From contig NW_024464918.1 in assembly GCF_017591425.1 (NCBI RefSeq), positions 23,154,001-23,218,000 on the forward strand: 64,000 nucleotides of DNA. The letters are read 5' to 3'. The notes below the pieces were generated by a model, which had not been told where the DNA came from, did not search any database, and saw only the letters and a program-made list of their open reading frames with translations. How positions within the stretch are numbered: the first letter of the stretch is position 1; each line of letters begins with the position of its first letter. This DNA is from Ochotona curzoniae (Eukaryota; Chordata; Mammalia; Lagomorpha; Ochotonidae). Positions 1-48,388 of the stretch are shown here, piece by piece. A program made the position numbers and the translations under genes.

Positions 1-130
1 AAATAAAATGACAGAATACATAAAAATTACATAAAAAGTTACATATTCCAACAAATGAGGTTAGAAACAGCACTATACTGGTACTTTCCCACTCACATTA
101 ATCACACCAATGCAGCTGAAAGCACCTTAC
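1..130. other. Start of TCERG1 intron 16 (partial)
   Basis: AT-rich sequence after the exon 16 donor. No further exon or repeat is visible before the window ends. Confidence 0.8.
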
Positions 131-38335
<38,205 letters not shown>

Positions 38336-38378
38336 TACAGAGGGCCGCGTTCATCCACCCGCCGACCCGACGCCCCCT

Positions 38379-38825
38379 ATTGGTCAGAAAGATCGTCAAT
38401 CTAGGGCGAGAGAGGCGGAACTAGCAAAAGCCTCCGAGATGATTGGAGCAGCTTTCTATCAGTCCTCGAGGTGGAGGGGTATCTGCCTTACTATTGGGCA
38501 AACGGCCCGCCGACTTTGAAAGCGGTATGGAGACAGTCCGGGGATTGGTCGCTCGGAGGCTTTATGGGAAATGTGACTTTGGCGCTGAGGACCCTGGGCG
38601 CCCTCTGGCGGTGAGCGGCCCTGGGTCCTCCCGCGGCCCTCCCGGCCTGAGGTGGCCACGTGGCTGCCGGCTTCCAGGAGAGCCAATGGGGGAGCCATGT
38701 CGGCCAGCAAGAGCTCAACCTGAGCGCATGTCGACGGGTGAGCCAGTTAAAGGCGATTGGGTCGCGGCTAAACCAATCCTAGACGCGACGTGCAAGGAGC
38801 TGTTTTCCCCTTTTACCGTGATTGG
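38379..38825. promoter_or_regulatory. Cluster of eight CCAAT/ATTGG boxes (NF-Y type)
   Basis: Pentamers at 38379, 38442, 38493, 38544, 38756 and 38821 (ATTGG on plus, so CCAAT in the TCERG1 direction) and at 38683 and 38773 (CCAAT on plus). The NF-Y trimer binds CCAAT and commonly acts in TATA-less promoters. The pentamers are seen directly; binding is inferred. Confidence 0.7.
38595..38614 (-). promoter_or_regulatory. CTCF-like motif in the TCERG1 promoter
   Basis: TGGGCGCCCTCTGGCGGTGA on the plus strand closely fits the reverse of the CTCF consensus (GCGCCCCCTGGTGG core), so the forward motif lies on the minus strand. It is about 260 bp upstream of the start codon. Confidence 0.55.
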
Positions 38826-38936
38826 AGTCTTCAGTCACCATTCTAGGTCCAATTTATTAAATAATGTCTGCGAATTACAACACTTCGTAAATTATACTAA
38901 ATAATGAATTGAGTTTGATGAGTGTTATAAAAATAT

Positions 38937-39270
38937 AGGGCCCGGCGGCGTGGCCTAGCAGCTAAAGTCCTCGCCCTGAACATGCCGGGATCCCATATGG
39001 ACACAGGTTCTAATCCTGGCAGCTCCACTTCCCATCCAGCTCCCTGCTTGTGGACTGGGAAAGCAGTCGAGGATGGCCCAAAGCCTTGGGACCCTGCACC
39101 CACGTGGGAGACCTGGAGGAAGTTCCTGGCTCCCGGCTCCAGATCAGCACAGCACTGGCAGTTGCAGTTACATGGGGAGTGAATCATTGGACAGAGGATC
39201 TTTCTCTCTGTCCCTCCTCCTCTCTGTATGTCTGACTTTGTAATACAAATAAATCTTTTCTTTTAAAAGT
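38937..39270 (+). repeat. SINE (CSINE type), full length, just upstream of TCERG1
   Basis: 'gcccggcggcgtggcctagc' head, complete right half and tail. Flanked by aaaatata on both sides (possible 8-bp duplication). It starts about 600 bp upstream of the start codon. Confidence 0.92.
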
Positions 39271-39344
39271 TCAAAATATAAGTAATAAGTTGTACTCACT
39301 TAACTGTATAGACCAGTACTTGCCATGCATTATATAAGGAAAGA

Positions 39345-39645
39345 AAGAAAATGCAGTGGCACCACTGTTGGGACACAGCAAGTTAAGCTGCCATTTGCAG
39401 TCCCCCCACCCCGTATCACTGTGCCTGTCGAAGGCCAGGCGGCTGCATTTCCACTCCAGCTTTCTGCGAATGCGCCTGGAGAAGCAGGGCACGATGGCTG
39501 AATGACCTGGTGCGAGGGAGCCCGCAGCGGATTTCTGGACTGCTGCCTTTGAGCTGGCCCAGCCCCAGCCGTTGTAGCCATTTAGGGAGACAGTCAGTGT
39601 AATGAGGTTCTGGCTCACCCTCTTTCTGTCACTGTTTCAGATCAA
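39345..39645 (+). repeat. SINE (CSINE type), diverged
   Basis: 'cactgttgggacacagcaag' head, 'gcgcctggagaagcagggca', 'gttgtagccatttagggaga'. Confidence 0.7.
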
Positions 39646-39699
39646 AAATCAAACATTTTTTAAAATTGGGTTTTAATTTTTTTCAGTTACCTTTCCTCT

Positions 39700-40001
39700 T
39701 AAAAAAATACATTTACTTCTATTAGAAAGGCAGTTAAAGAGAGACAGAGAGGCTCATCTGCTGGTTCACTCCCTAAATGGCCACACGGCGAAAGCTAGAC
39801 TGATCTGAAGCCAAGAACTTCTTCTGAGTCCCCAACGTGGATACAGGGGCTCAAGTCCCTGGGCCAGCCTCTGCCACTTTCCCAAGCCACAGCAGGAAGC
39901 TGGATCAGACATGAAGTAGCCAGGTCTCAAACCAGCATCCCTATGGGCTGCCAGTATTGTAGGTAGAGGTTTAGCTTCTTATGCCACTGCACCAGCACCC
40001 T
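39700..40001 (-). repeat. SINE (CSINE type), minus strand
   Basis: Reverse order from 'atctgctggttcactcccta' through 'gaagctggatcagacatgaa' to the head complement 'tatgccactgcaccagcacc'. Confidence 0.85.
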
Positions 40002-40004
40002 AAA

Positions 40005-40379
40005 TTAGTTTTCAATAGGGCCCGGCACGATGGCCTAGCAGCTGAGGTCCTTACCTTGAACGTGCTAAGATCCCATATGGGTGCCGGTTCTAATCACAGC
40101 AGCTCCAGTTCCCACTCAGCTCCCTGCCTGTGGCCTGGGAAAGCAGTCAAGGATGACCCAAAGCCTTGGGACCCTGCACCCCCATGGGAGACCTGGAAGA
40201 AGCTCCTGGCTCCTGGCTTCGGCTCAGCTCAGCTCTGGCCGTTCATTGCAGCTACTTGGGGAGTAAATCAACAGATAGAAGATCCTCCTCTCTGTATATC
40301 TGACTTTGCGATAAAAGTAAAATAAATCTTAAACAATAAAGAAAAAAGAGAAATTTTTTTAAAAGTTAGTTTTCAATAG
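40005..40379 (+). repeat. Young SINE (CSINE type) with 14-bp target duplication
   Basis: Body about 40019-40365 starting 'gcccggcacgatggcctagc'. TTAGTTTTCAATAG occurs at 40005-40018 and exactly again at 40366-40379. It landed next to the end of the older minus-strand SINE. Confidence 0.95.
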
Positions 40380-40429
40380 ATTCAATATAGGTTACAGACA
40401 GAATTCTTACACACATACCTATGCATATA

Positions 40430-41000
40430 TGTGAGCCCAACGCAATAGCCTAGTGGCTAAAGTCCTCGCCTTGCATGCACTAGGATCCTGTATGGGCTCT
40501 GGTTCATGTTCCAGCTGCTTCACTTCCTTTCCAGCTCCCAGCTTGTGGCCTGGGAAAGCAGCCAAGGATGACTCAAACCCTTGGGACTGTGGGAAACTGC
40601 CCAGGTCCCTGCCTGCTACCTGGTAGACATGCCCTGGCCTAAGGTGTAACTTCCAGTCCTGTATATAGAACGTGACCTGTGACATGATTGGAAGATCAGC
40701 AGGATAAGGCGTGCCTTTTATCCAATCACACTGTCATTACTAGGTGAAGGGACTACCTGAAAACACCCTCTTACCCTCCCTTTTCTTAAACCTATAAAGC
40801 CTGGAACTTGGGCTGAATAAATGGACAATACTCACCAGCTTGTCTCCAGAGGTTCTTGTGGCCGAGGGACACCGTTGCCTCACCGTTGGTGACGTCGGAG
40901 CCTGCTGGCAGGCTCTAAACCCCAAAATGGGACTCTGCACCTGTGTGGGAGACCCAGAAGAAGCTCCTGGCTGCTGGCTTCAGATGGACTCAGTTCTCTG
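40430..41000 (+). repeat. SINE (CSINE type) split by a solo LTR
   Basis: Left part 40430-40587 ends 'caaacccttgggac'; right part resumes at 40928 with 'tgggactctgcacctgtgtg' and runs to about 41000, where an L1 relic begins. The two parts are contiguous in the SINE consensus. Confidence 0.9.
40588..40927 (+). mobile_element. Solo LTR of an endogenous retrovirus (class II-like)
   Basis: About 340 bp starting TGTGGGAAACTG, inserted in a SINE and flanked by TGGGAC on both sides (40582-40587 and 40928-40933). A 6-bp duplication is characteristic of ERV2/betaretrovirus-like integration. Inside, TATAAA at 40793-40798 and AATAAA at 40816-40821 are spaced like an LTR promoter and poly-A signal. No internal viral genes remain, so it is the product of LTR-LTR recombination. 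The 3' end (CCCCAAAA) does not show the expected CA, so the boundary may be off by one or two bases or mutated. Confidence 0.8.
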
Positions 41001-41002
41001 TA

Positions 41003-41450
41003 GCATCATTATTCGCAATATCCAGGAAGTAGGAATAGCCTCGTGCCCCTCCGCTGGGGAGTGGAGTCCATCCCCATAGCCTATTTGGCCCCACAAAGGA
41101 ACAGACACAGCAGCGTGCGCAAACCTTGAAAATGTAGCAATTAAGAGGAACCAAGCACAAATAGGATAGGTACACAGTATATGACTCCATTGATAAGAAA
41201 TGTTCACAACAAGCTGATTTCCATAGATGGAAAAGAGAACCGCCTTCCAGGAGGAGAGGGCACAGAGGAATTGGAAGTGACCGCAGTGGTCATCCAGTCT
41301 CTGGCTGATGACAATGTCCTGGGTGTTGGATTCTGGTCATGGTTGCCCAGCTTGGTGACTCCATGAAAACCCACTGACTCGTCCCTCTCGAAGGTGCGTT
41401 TGATGGTCTGTGAATCACATTTCAGTAAAAGGTGCCATGTTATCCTGGAT
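41003..41450 (+). mobile_element. L1 relic (3' end, old L1M type)
   Basis: 'cattattcgcaatatccagg', 'aaaccttgaaaatgtagcaa', 'tgactccattgataagaaat', 'gtgaatcacatttcagtaaa' follow the order of the L1M ORF2 end and 3' UTR. Strongly diverged with indels; no coding capacity. Confidence 0.75.
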
Positions 41451-41600
41451 ACCAACCTCATACCCGCATTAACAAAGTCAGTGCGTGCTAGACAGGGTGC
41501 TGAGTGTGAAGAACAGAGAAGAAAATGATGCTAACATTTCAGCAAAGATGTGACATTTGAACAAACCGTGTAGTCAGACTAAAAGTGAGATGTTGGACGC

Positions 41601-41621
41601 TTTTTTTTTTTTTTTTTTTTT
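41601..41621. repeat. Poly-T run
   Basis: 21 consecutive T. Confidence 0.95.
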
Positions 41622-41999
41622 GACATCAGTTTTCATCCCTCGGTGCCGGCCAACTTGTTAAAATAACAACAACACTGGCATGGAGGACTCATTACAAATG
41701 AACCCCCATGCTGAGAAAAGACTCAAAGTTGGCACCTGTGCAAAGTGAGCCACCTGCATACATAAAGGATGGACACAGGGAGAGGAAACAGCTGGCAGAT
41801 CCCCTGAACGTTGCGTCCCGTGGCTTTTATTATGTTCTCTATATCTACACATAGTTTAAGATGTTTAATGTTATTGTTCTCTCGTTTGAAAATAGATTTC
41901 AATGTACACAGTCGTCCCTCCATAAAACCTGTAAGTTCCACAACTGCTAAGTTGACCAACTGCAGTTAGTAAGTATTCATCCAAAACAACAATTCTAGA

Positions 42000-42340
42000 A
42001 CGGGCATGTGCGGCGGCCGTTAAGATGCCATCGGGGCACCTGCATCCCACATGGAGTGCCCATCTCGGCTCCTGTGCTTCTGATGCAGTGTCCTGCTAAC
42101 GTGCACCCCGGGAATCAGCGGGTGACAGCTCATGCACCTGACCTCTTGCCACCTGTGTGACTGGCCTGGGTGGAGTTCCTAGCTCCTGGCTTCAGCCTGC
42201 ACCAGCCCTGGTTATAGGAAACTGGGGAGAGAACCAACAAATGGAAATCTCTCTCTTTCTCCTTCCTCTCCCTCCTGCTCTCTTATTCTTGCTCCACCTG
42301 CCTTTCCAAGTACAATGAAAATCAATTTGAAAAATTAATT
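42000..42340 (+). repeat. SINE (CSINE type), older subfamily
   Basis: 'gcatgtgcggcggccgttaa', 'gcacctgcatcccacatgga', 'gagttcctagctcctggctt', tail 'tgcctttccaagtacaatga'. Confidence 0.7.
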
Positions 42341-42565
42341 TATCCAGTCCCTGCAGGTGAGCGCAAGAAGCAAGGCAAGGAACTGGCCCAAACCAAGGCA
42401 GGTCACAGTACCCGCCGGCATACATGTGGGTTAGTTCTGGGGAGAGACCAGTCTGGACCATCATTATACAATATTTCATATATATTTATCTTTTTACCTG
42501 TAAGTTCACCTTATTGTTTTTAACGCCAGAGTACTTGGTGTATGTTACGGACATTATAACTTTCT

Positions 42566-42904
42566 GCGTGGGCTGGACCTCATGGCCTAGCAAGCTAATC
42601 CTCTGCCTACAGTGCTGGCATCCCCGATGGCAGCCAGTTTTAGTAACAGCTGCTGTGCGTATGACCCCGTTCGTAATGGCTGCTACACTTCTGATCCAGC
42701 TCCCTGCCAATTGCCTGGGAAAGTAGTAGAGGACGACCCAAGTCCTTGAGCCCCTGTACCCACGTAGGAGACCCAGAAGAAGCTCCTGGCTCCCAGCTTC
42801 GATGAGCCCAGCTCTGGCTGTTGCAGCCATTTGGGGAGTGAACAAACAGATGGAAGATCTCCGTGTCCCCCTCTCTTTCAAGTAAAATAAATATTAAAAA
42901 AAAA
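42566..42904 (+). repeat. SINE (CSINE type)
   Basis: 'gcgtgggctggacctcatgg' head, an apparent internal duplication of the 'ggctgct' region near 42640-42690, complete right half and poly-A. Confidence 0.8.
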
Positions 42905-43311
42905 ACTCTCCGCATTTTTAAATCCTATGATTTTGCACATGGCAAACAAGATGTTCAGACCTACACAATTACTAATACCAAATCCATAGTGAACCTTCTC
43001 CGGCTCTCCACCAGTGCGTCCTTCACAGTGGGTCAAATCAAGATCCGACTCAGAGCCAGGCAGTGCTTCCAGTTGCCATGTCCCTGAAAACCCTTTTTAC
43101 CCTAAAGAATCACTTTTATCATGAAGTTGACATGCTGAACATAAGGCCAGTTTCACCTTTCAGATCTGCCTCATTACTTCCTCAAACTCTTAAATTTCCT
43201 TTAAGCAGGAAGTTGGATTTAAAGGTCTGATCAGATTTAATATTTGTATCAAGAAAATTGTAGAGCTAGTGCTGCGTATTTCAGTTGGATCACACCAAGA
43301 GAAACATGGAT

Positions 43312-43553
43312 TTCTTTTTTTTTTAAAGATTGTTTTATTTATTGGAAAGTCAGATATACAGAGAGGAGGAGAGACAGAGAGGAAGATCTTCCGTCCAATG
43401 ATTCACTCCCCAAGTGACTGCAACGGCCGATGCTATGCTATGCGATGCCGATCCGAAGCCAGGAGCCAGGAACTTCTTCCGGGTCTCCCACACGGGTACA
43501 GGGTCCCAAAGCTTTGGGCCATCCTCAACCGCTTTCCCAGTCCACAAGCAGGA
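43312..43553 (-). repeat. SINE (CSINE type), minus strand, left arm of an inverted pair
   Basis: From the T-rich tail complement and 'aaagtcagatatacagagag' to 'tttcccagtccacaagcagg', where it stops at the middle of the element. Confidence 0.88.
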
Positions 43554-43713
43554 CCCTGCATCCGCGTGGGAGACCCAGAAGAGGCTCCTGGCTTAGGCTC
43601 GGCTCAGCTCTGGCCGTTGCAGCTACTTTGGGAGTGAATCAACGGATGGAAGATCTTCCTCTCTGTATAATCTGACTTTGCTATAAAAATAAATATAAAT
43701 CTTAAAAAAAAAG
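43554..43713 (+). repeat. SINE (CSINE type), right half only, right arm of an inverted pair
   Basis: Begins mid-element at 'accctgcatccgcgtgggag' with no head, then continues to a normal tail and poly-A. Confidence 0.88.
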
Positions 43714-43849
43714 TAACTCAAAAACTTAATGAGAAATGAAAGAAGACAAGCCCCTTTATGCTGAAGAAAGCATTGGGCCAAAAAGATGCTACTAAAAGGT
43801 AAGTGACAGGGCTGGTATTGGGCCTGACAGTTAGGATGCTATTTGGGGG

Positions 43850-44130
43850 TGGGGAGCTGGTGCTGTGGCACAGCAAGTAAAGCTGCAGCCTGTGATTCCA
43901 GCATCCCATCTGGCTGCCAGTTTGAGTCCTAGCTGCTCTGCTTCCCATCCAGCTCCTTGCTGATGCACCAGTGAAAGCAGCATAGGAGGGCCTCGGGTGG
44001 CTACAGCACATGAGAGACCCGAAAGATGCGCAGGCCTTGCAGCCTTTTGGGGAGTGAAGTAGCAGATGGAAGACTTCTCTCTATCTCTCCCTCTCTCTCT
44101 AACTGCCTTTCAAATAAATAAATAAAGCTT
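43850..44130 (+). repeat. SINE (CSINE type)
   Basis: 'gagctggtgctgtggcacag', 'cttcccatccagctccttgc', tail 'caaataaataaataaagctt'. 44145-44380 may hold a further, badly degraded SINE right half. Confidence 0.82.
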
Positions 44131-44602
44131 AACAACAAAAAGCTGCTCTTCAGCCTGTACGTGCCAGCCACGTGCTTGGGTTTGATAGCTGCGCCTATCT
44201 GGGAACTCCAGTCTCCTGTCCTTGCAGGGCCCGGAAGGCAGCAGGGTGGGCTCAGGGGAGACCAGGATTACACTCCAAGCTCAGGGCTTTGATCTCAGCC
44301 CCGCCCCAGTTGTCAAAGGACATCTGGAGAGGGAACTAGGGGACAGTAGTACACTTTCTCCTTAAGAAATAAACAAAATCTTGTGGAAAGATAGCAAACA
44401 AAGTACATTACTATCGGTGGAAATCACTGTTAGTGACGTGGAACACTCACTTCTTCAACAGTATTCATAACTGTTTATATTCTAAACAGTCTAAAATGGT
44501 CTCAGGGAGAGTAAGACCTCCTGCCCTTCAGGAGTTAACACTCTAACTAGAAAGACCAAGAATAGTCGGAATTATAGCACAGCTGATAAGAAGTACTATG
44601 GG

Positions 44603-44925
44603 GGGCCCAGTGTGGTAGCCTAGTGGCTAACGTCCTCGCCTTCCACCAGCCAGGATCCCATATGGGTGCCAGTTCTAATCCTGGCAGCTCCACTTCCCAT
44701 CCAGCTCCATGCCTGTGGCCTGAGAAAGCAGTGGAGGACAGCCCAAAGCTTTGGGACCCTGCACCCACATGGGAGACCTGGAGGAAGTTCCTGGCTTCGG
44801 TCGGCACAGTTCTGGCCATTGTGGCCACTTGGGGAGTGAATCAACGGTCGGAAGATCTTCCTCTCTGTTTCTCCTCCTCTCTGTATATCTGCCTTTCTAA
44901 TAAAAATTAAATAAATATTAACAAA
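44603..44925 (+). repeat. SINE (CSINE type), full length
   Basis: 'gggcccagtgtggtagccta', 'ggctaacgtcctcgccttcc', full body and tail. Confidence 0.9.
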
Positions 44926-44999
44926 CCAACCAACCACTCTGGTATTAGCTCAGATGCAGAGGAGCCCAGCACAGTGACAAGAGTCTCAGGCTTGGGGCG

Positions 45000-45018
45000 T
45001 AGCGACCCCTAGTGGAGG
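45000..45018 (-). promoter_or_regulatory. CTCF-like motif, 6.7 kb upstream of TCERG1
   Basis: TAGCGACCCCTAGTGGAGG fits the reverse CTCF consensus TAGCGCCCCCTGGTGGCC with few changes, so the forward motif is on the minus strand. Binding is inferred. Confidence 0.5.
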
Positions 45019-45122
45019 CCCAGAACTTTGCAAGGCACGGAAGATTGAAGAGGCAGGAAGACTTGAGACGCAAGATACACTGTTCCGGAGGACACCTTGA
45101 CATTGCTGTGAAAAGAAAGCCA

Positions 45123-45470
45123 TCAGGGACAGGGATTGTGACACAAAGAGATTTCCAGCTGCTGCTTACAATCCCCAAGTTCCACATCGGAGGCCAGTGT
45201 GCGTGCCAGCTGCTCCTCTTCCCTCCTGGCTCCGCTAACACACCCGGGAAAATAGCAGCAGACAGCCCAAGCGCTGGTCCCCTGCCACCACGTGGGAAGC
45301 CTGGCAGCCCTGGCTGCCGCAGCCAGCTGGGGAGTGGCTGGGTTGATTAAAGATTTCTCCTTTCTCCTCTCTTCTCTCTCTCTCCCTCGCCTTCTCTTTT
45401 CTCTATCACGTTTACTCTCTCCCTATTTATCACTTTGCCTTTCAAACAAACAAATCATTTTTAAAGAAAG
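45123..45470 (+). repeat. SINE (CSINE type), diverged
   Basis: 'ggacagggattgtgacacaa', 'gccagctgctcctcttccct', 'cacgtgggaagcctggcagc', extended CT-rich tail. Confidence 0.7.
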
Positions 45471-45504
45471 AAGAAAGAAATCAACATACAAGACAGCAAC
45501 AAGT

Positions 45505-45722
45505 TCAAGGTCTGAAGCTGTCTGGATTTAAATCCAGGACCCGTGCTTAACAGCTATGTAATTTGAGTGTAATTTATTTCCACTCTGAACCGCAATTTTC
45601 CCACCTTAAACTGGAAGCAATTTTATCTCTGCCAGAGCGGTTGAAAGTTTGGAAGCTTCCGCAGAGTGTTTGGAACGGGGCGGATAGTAAGTGTCCCACA
45701 AACACTAGCTAGTAACATTATC
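45505..45722 (+). repeat. MIR relic
   Basis: 'tctggatttaaatccaggac', 'taacagctatgtaatttgag', 'ggcggatagtaagtgtccca' follow MIR order. Confidence 0.65.
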
Positions 45723-45792
45723 ATAATTTGTCTTCGTTTCCTCTTGCCATCTTCACCTGGAATTGTGTCATTAGTTCTCAAGAAGCAGACAT

Positions 45793-46042
45793 AAGGTGCT
45801 GTGGGACACAGCGGATCCAGCCGCTGTCCGGAATGCTAGCATCTTATGGAGCATCTCACTGGTTCAAATCCTGGCTGCCCCATTTCTGATCCAACTCCCT
45901 GCTAACGCACCACATGGAAGACCTGGTTTCCTGGCTTCAGACCAGCCCACATTTGACCGCTGCACTTGGGGAATGAATTAGCAAATGGAAGCTGTTTCTG
46001 TCTACCCCCCCCCCAACTCCACTTTTCAAACAAATAAGTATT
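45793..46042 (+). repeat. SINE (CSINE type), internally deleted
   Basis: 'aaggtgctgtgggacacagc' head, 'ggttcaaatcctggctgccc', 'ttggggaatgaattagcaaa'. The central 'cctgggaaagcag' block is missing. Confidence 0.75.
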
Positions 46043-46047
46043 TTGAA

Positions 46048-46322
46048 AAGATTTTTGTTGTTGTTGTTGTTGGAAAAGGAGAAAAGGAGAGACCGAGAAA
46101 AAGATCTTCCATTCGCTGGTTGATTCACTCCCCAAGTGCCTACAACAGTCAAAGCTGAGTTGATCCAGAGCCAGGAGCTTCTTCCAGGTCTCCCATGTGG
46201 GCGCAGTGTCCTAAGGCCTTTCCCAGGCCACAAGCAAGAAGCTGGATGGGAAGTGGAGCAGTGCCCACATGGGATCCTGGGTGTTCAAGGCAAGGACTTT
46301 AGGCACTAGGCTACTGCAGTTA
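46048..46322 (-). repeat. SINE (CSINE type), minus strand
   Basis: 'gatcttccattcgctggttg', 'gccaggagcttcttccaggt', 'ggcaaggactttaggcacta'. It abuts the tail of the preceding plus-strand SINE. Confidence 0.88.
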
Positions 46323-46617
46323 TTTCTGATCGCCAGTTTCTTTAAACTGTTGGTTCAGAAATAACTTTAGTAAAGAAAACATATTTAAACTACAAATTTT
46401 AAATGGTATAATATTAAAAATTTAAGCCAGAAATTGATTAGTGATTATTAAGATTTATTATTAATTGGCTTATTGGCATTTATTGGAGATTGTTATATTT
46501 GCTTCTGAAAATGTTTTCTGAATGATCATGCAGCAATGAACAATATTGATATAATTTTGGTTCAATAGCAGCATGTCATTATGGTCAGGACCAAGAGGAG
46601 AGTATATAGATAAAGAG

Positions 46618-46619
<2 letters not shown>

Positions 46620-46655
<36 letters not shown>
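46620..46655. repeat. (TG)n microsatellite
   Basis: About 18 uninterrupted TG units; long enough to be polymorphic. Confidence 0.95.
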
Positions 46656-46656
<1 letters not shown>

Positions 46657-46900
46657 TAAGAGGAGCTAGAAGGAAAGAGAAGGTGGCGCGAGCTCTGAGC
46701 CTCGGCAGCCTGTTGAGCACCCCGGTGGCATTAGGAGCCCTGTTGCCTGGGCAGGGGTTCAGTGCCCAGGCTCCACAGTCAGGCCATCTTCCTCATCGCA
46801 GCAAGGGGGACTGCAGCTATATTCACTTCTCCAAGTTCACTCAAGGTCCACGTGAGATGGTGACCTGGCAGATCCCTGGCACATGCCCAGCCCTTGGTTT

Positions 46901-47202
46901 AAATCTTAGCCACACGTCAGTTCGTGTCCTGGTGGTCTTGCTTCCCTTCCAGCTCTCTGCTTTTGATCTGGGAAAGCAGTCGAGGATGGCCCAAAGCATT
47001 AGGACCCTGTGCCTGTATGGGGAGACCTGGAAGAGACCCCCGGCTTTCAACTCAGATCAACTCAGCTCTGGCCATTGCGACCACTTGGGGAGCAGACCAG
47101 TGGGTGGAAGATCTTCCTCTCTGTCTCTTCTCCTCACCGTATACCTGACTTTCCAATAAAAAAATAACAAATAAAATCTTTAAAAAACAAATCTTAGCCA
47201 CA
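46901..47202 (+). repeat. 5'-truncated SINE with 14-bp target duplication
   Basis: AAATCTTAGCCACA at 46901-46914 and again at 47189-47202 bound a SINE lacking its head (body 46915-47188, starting 'cgtcagttcgtgtcctggtg'). The duplication shows that truncation occurred at insertion. Confidence 0.92.
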
Positions 47203-48388
47203 GTTACATGTGACTGTTCCACTTTCCGAGCCTGGTACAAGCTTCTCTGGGAAGATCGTCCTCCAGCGAACAGGCAGGAGTGACCTCTGAGAGGGTCCTC
47301 GGGTTGCCCTTCCCACTCCCGATCTGGTTTCCAGGCCATGTCTATCAGAGGACTGCAATGATTCTGGCTGCATGGTGAGTATATATCAAAGGACAGAGCT
47401 GGGGGTTGAGGCCGCTAGGATTCGGGCGCATCAAAGGGACTGCCAGGCAGATGGCAAGCAGGGGAGTGGCTCAAGGCAAGAAGAACACCTGGGCTGTGTA
47501 CTAATTAGCTGACAGGTGGGTCAAGGCTCAGAAAAGGTGGGAAACAGTATGCAGTTTCTTCCCCAGACTCCGAGGCTGGCTGTCTGAGGCCACGCTCCTG
47601 TTCCTGGTGGCTGAGTTGGTCCAAGTTCAGAACACTGTGCACCTCGCCTTGACGCAGCCCTGGGCCAGGCGTAGGGTTGCTTCACTGGCAGGTTTGAGAA
47701 CTGAGCCTTTCACAACCACCTCTGAGCCCCACTGGCCTCAGCTTTGCACTCTGTTCTGTCCGGTCTGATCTTCCCCGAGACTGACATACAGCCTGGCAAG
47801 CCCGTTCCGTGCCCTCCCGGTGGCTGTGGCTTCCTCAAGCCACAACATGCTCTTTTACGAGCGTGCGGGGCAGTCAATCTTGTTGCCTGACATTTATGAG
47901 AGGCTTTGGATTAGCAAAAGGCATCACCACCCTCTTTATGAGGGCTGTCTCCCTGAACCCTGTCGGCTACAATCACTCAGGCTGCTCAGAGAACAGGTGC
48001 ACACGCCAATGGCCCTTGCCCACTGACCCCCCAAGGGGCTGGGCATAGAGCCTGCAAGGCCACTGGTCTAGGCTCGTGACCTTGCCCTCAGAGCCTTCCT
48101 GGGTCACTCTCTCTCTACCACTGCATATGCAGCCCACCAGCCAGTACTGAGGCTCTGACTCCGAAGACATCCCCAGGCCATTCGTTTCAGTTCATCCACC
48201 CAGCTGAACTCCAACACAGCACCACCTGCTCAACACCCCTGCTCTTCTCTCCTTACCCTACCATCTATTATCCAAAGTGGAGACAGAGTAATCCACTGGG
48301 CACTTACTAAATGTATGTAGAGATCATTCTGGAACCAACTGGTACTGTGATCCTATAGCAAATACACGCTAGTGAAAGGATTATGCTT
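47203..48388. other. Unassigned intergenic stretch
   Basis: 1.2 kb of moderate GC without a repeat or gene I recognise. Short frames here show no known family. Confidence 0.6.

Noticed and set aside
38443..38904. 153-codon plus-strand frame upstream of TCERG1, possibly a divergent gene
   Set aside because: Starts and ends in promoter sequence and AT-rich flank, with no known family and no downstream exons recognised. Divergent non-coding transcription is possible but not visible.
43269..43637. 122-codon frame through 43269-43637
   Set aside because: Runs across the inverted SINE pair.
46620..47159. 179-codon frame beginning Met-Cys-Val-Cys-Val
   Set aside because: It starts inside the (TG)n microsatellite and continues into a SINE.
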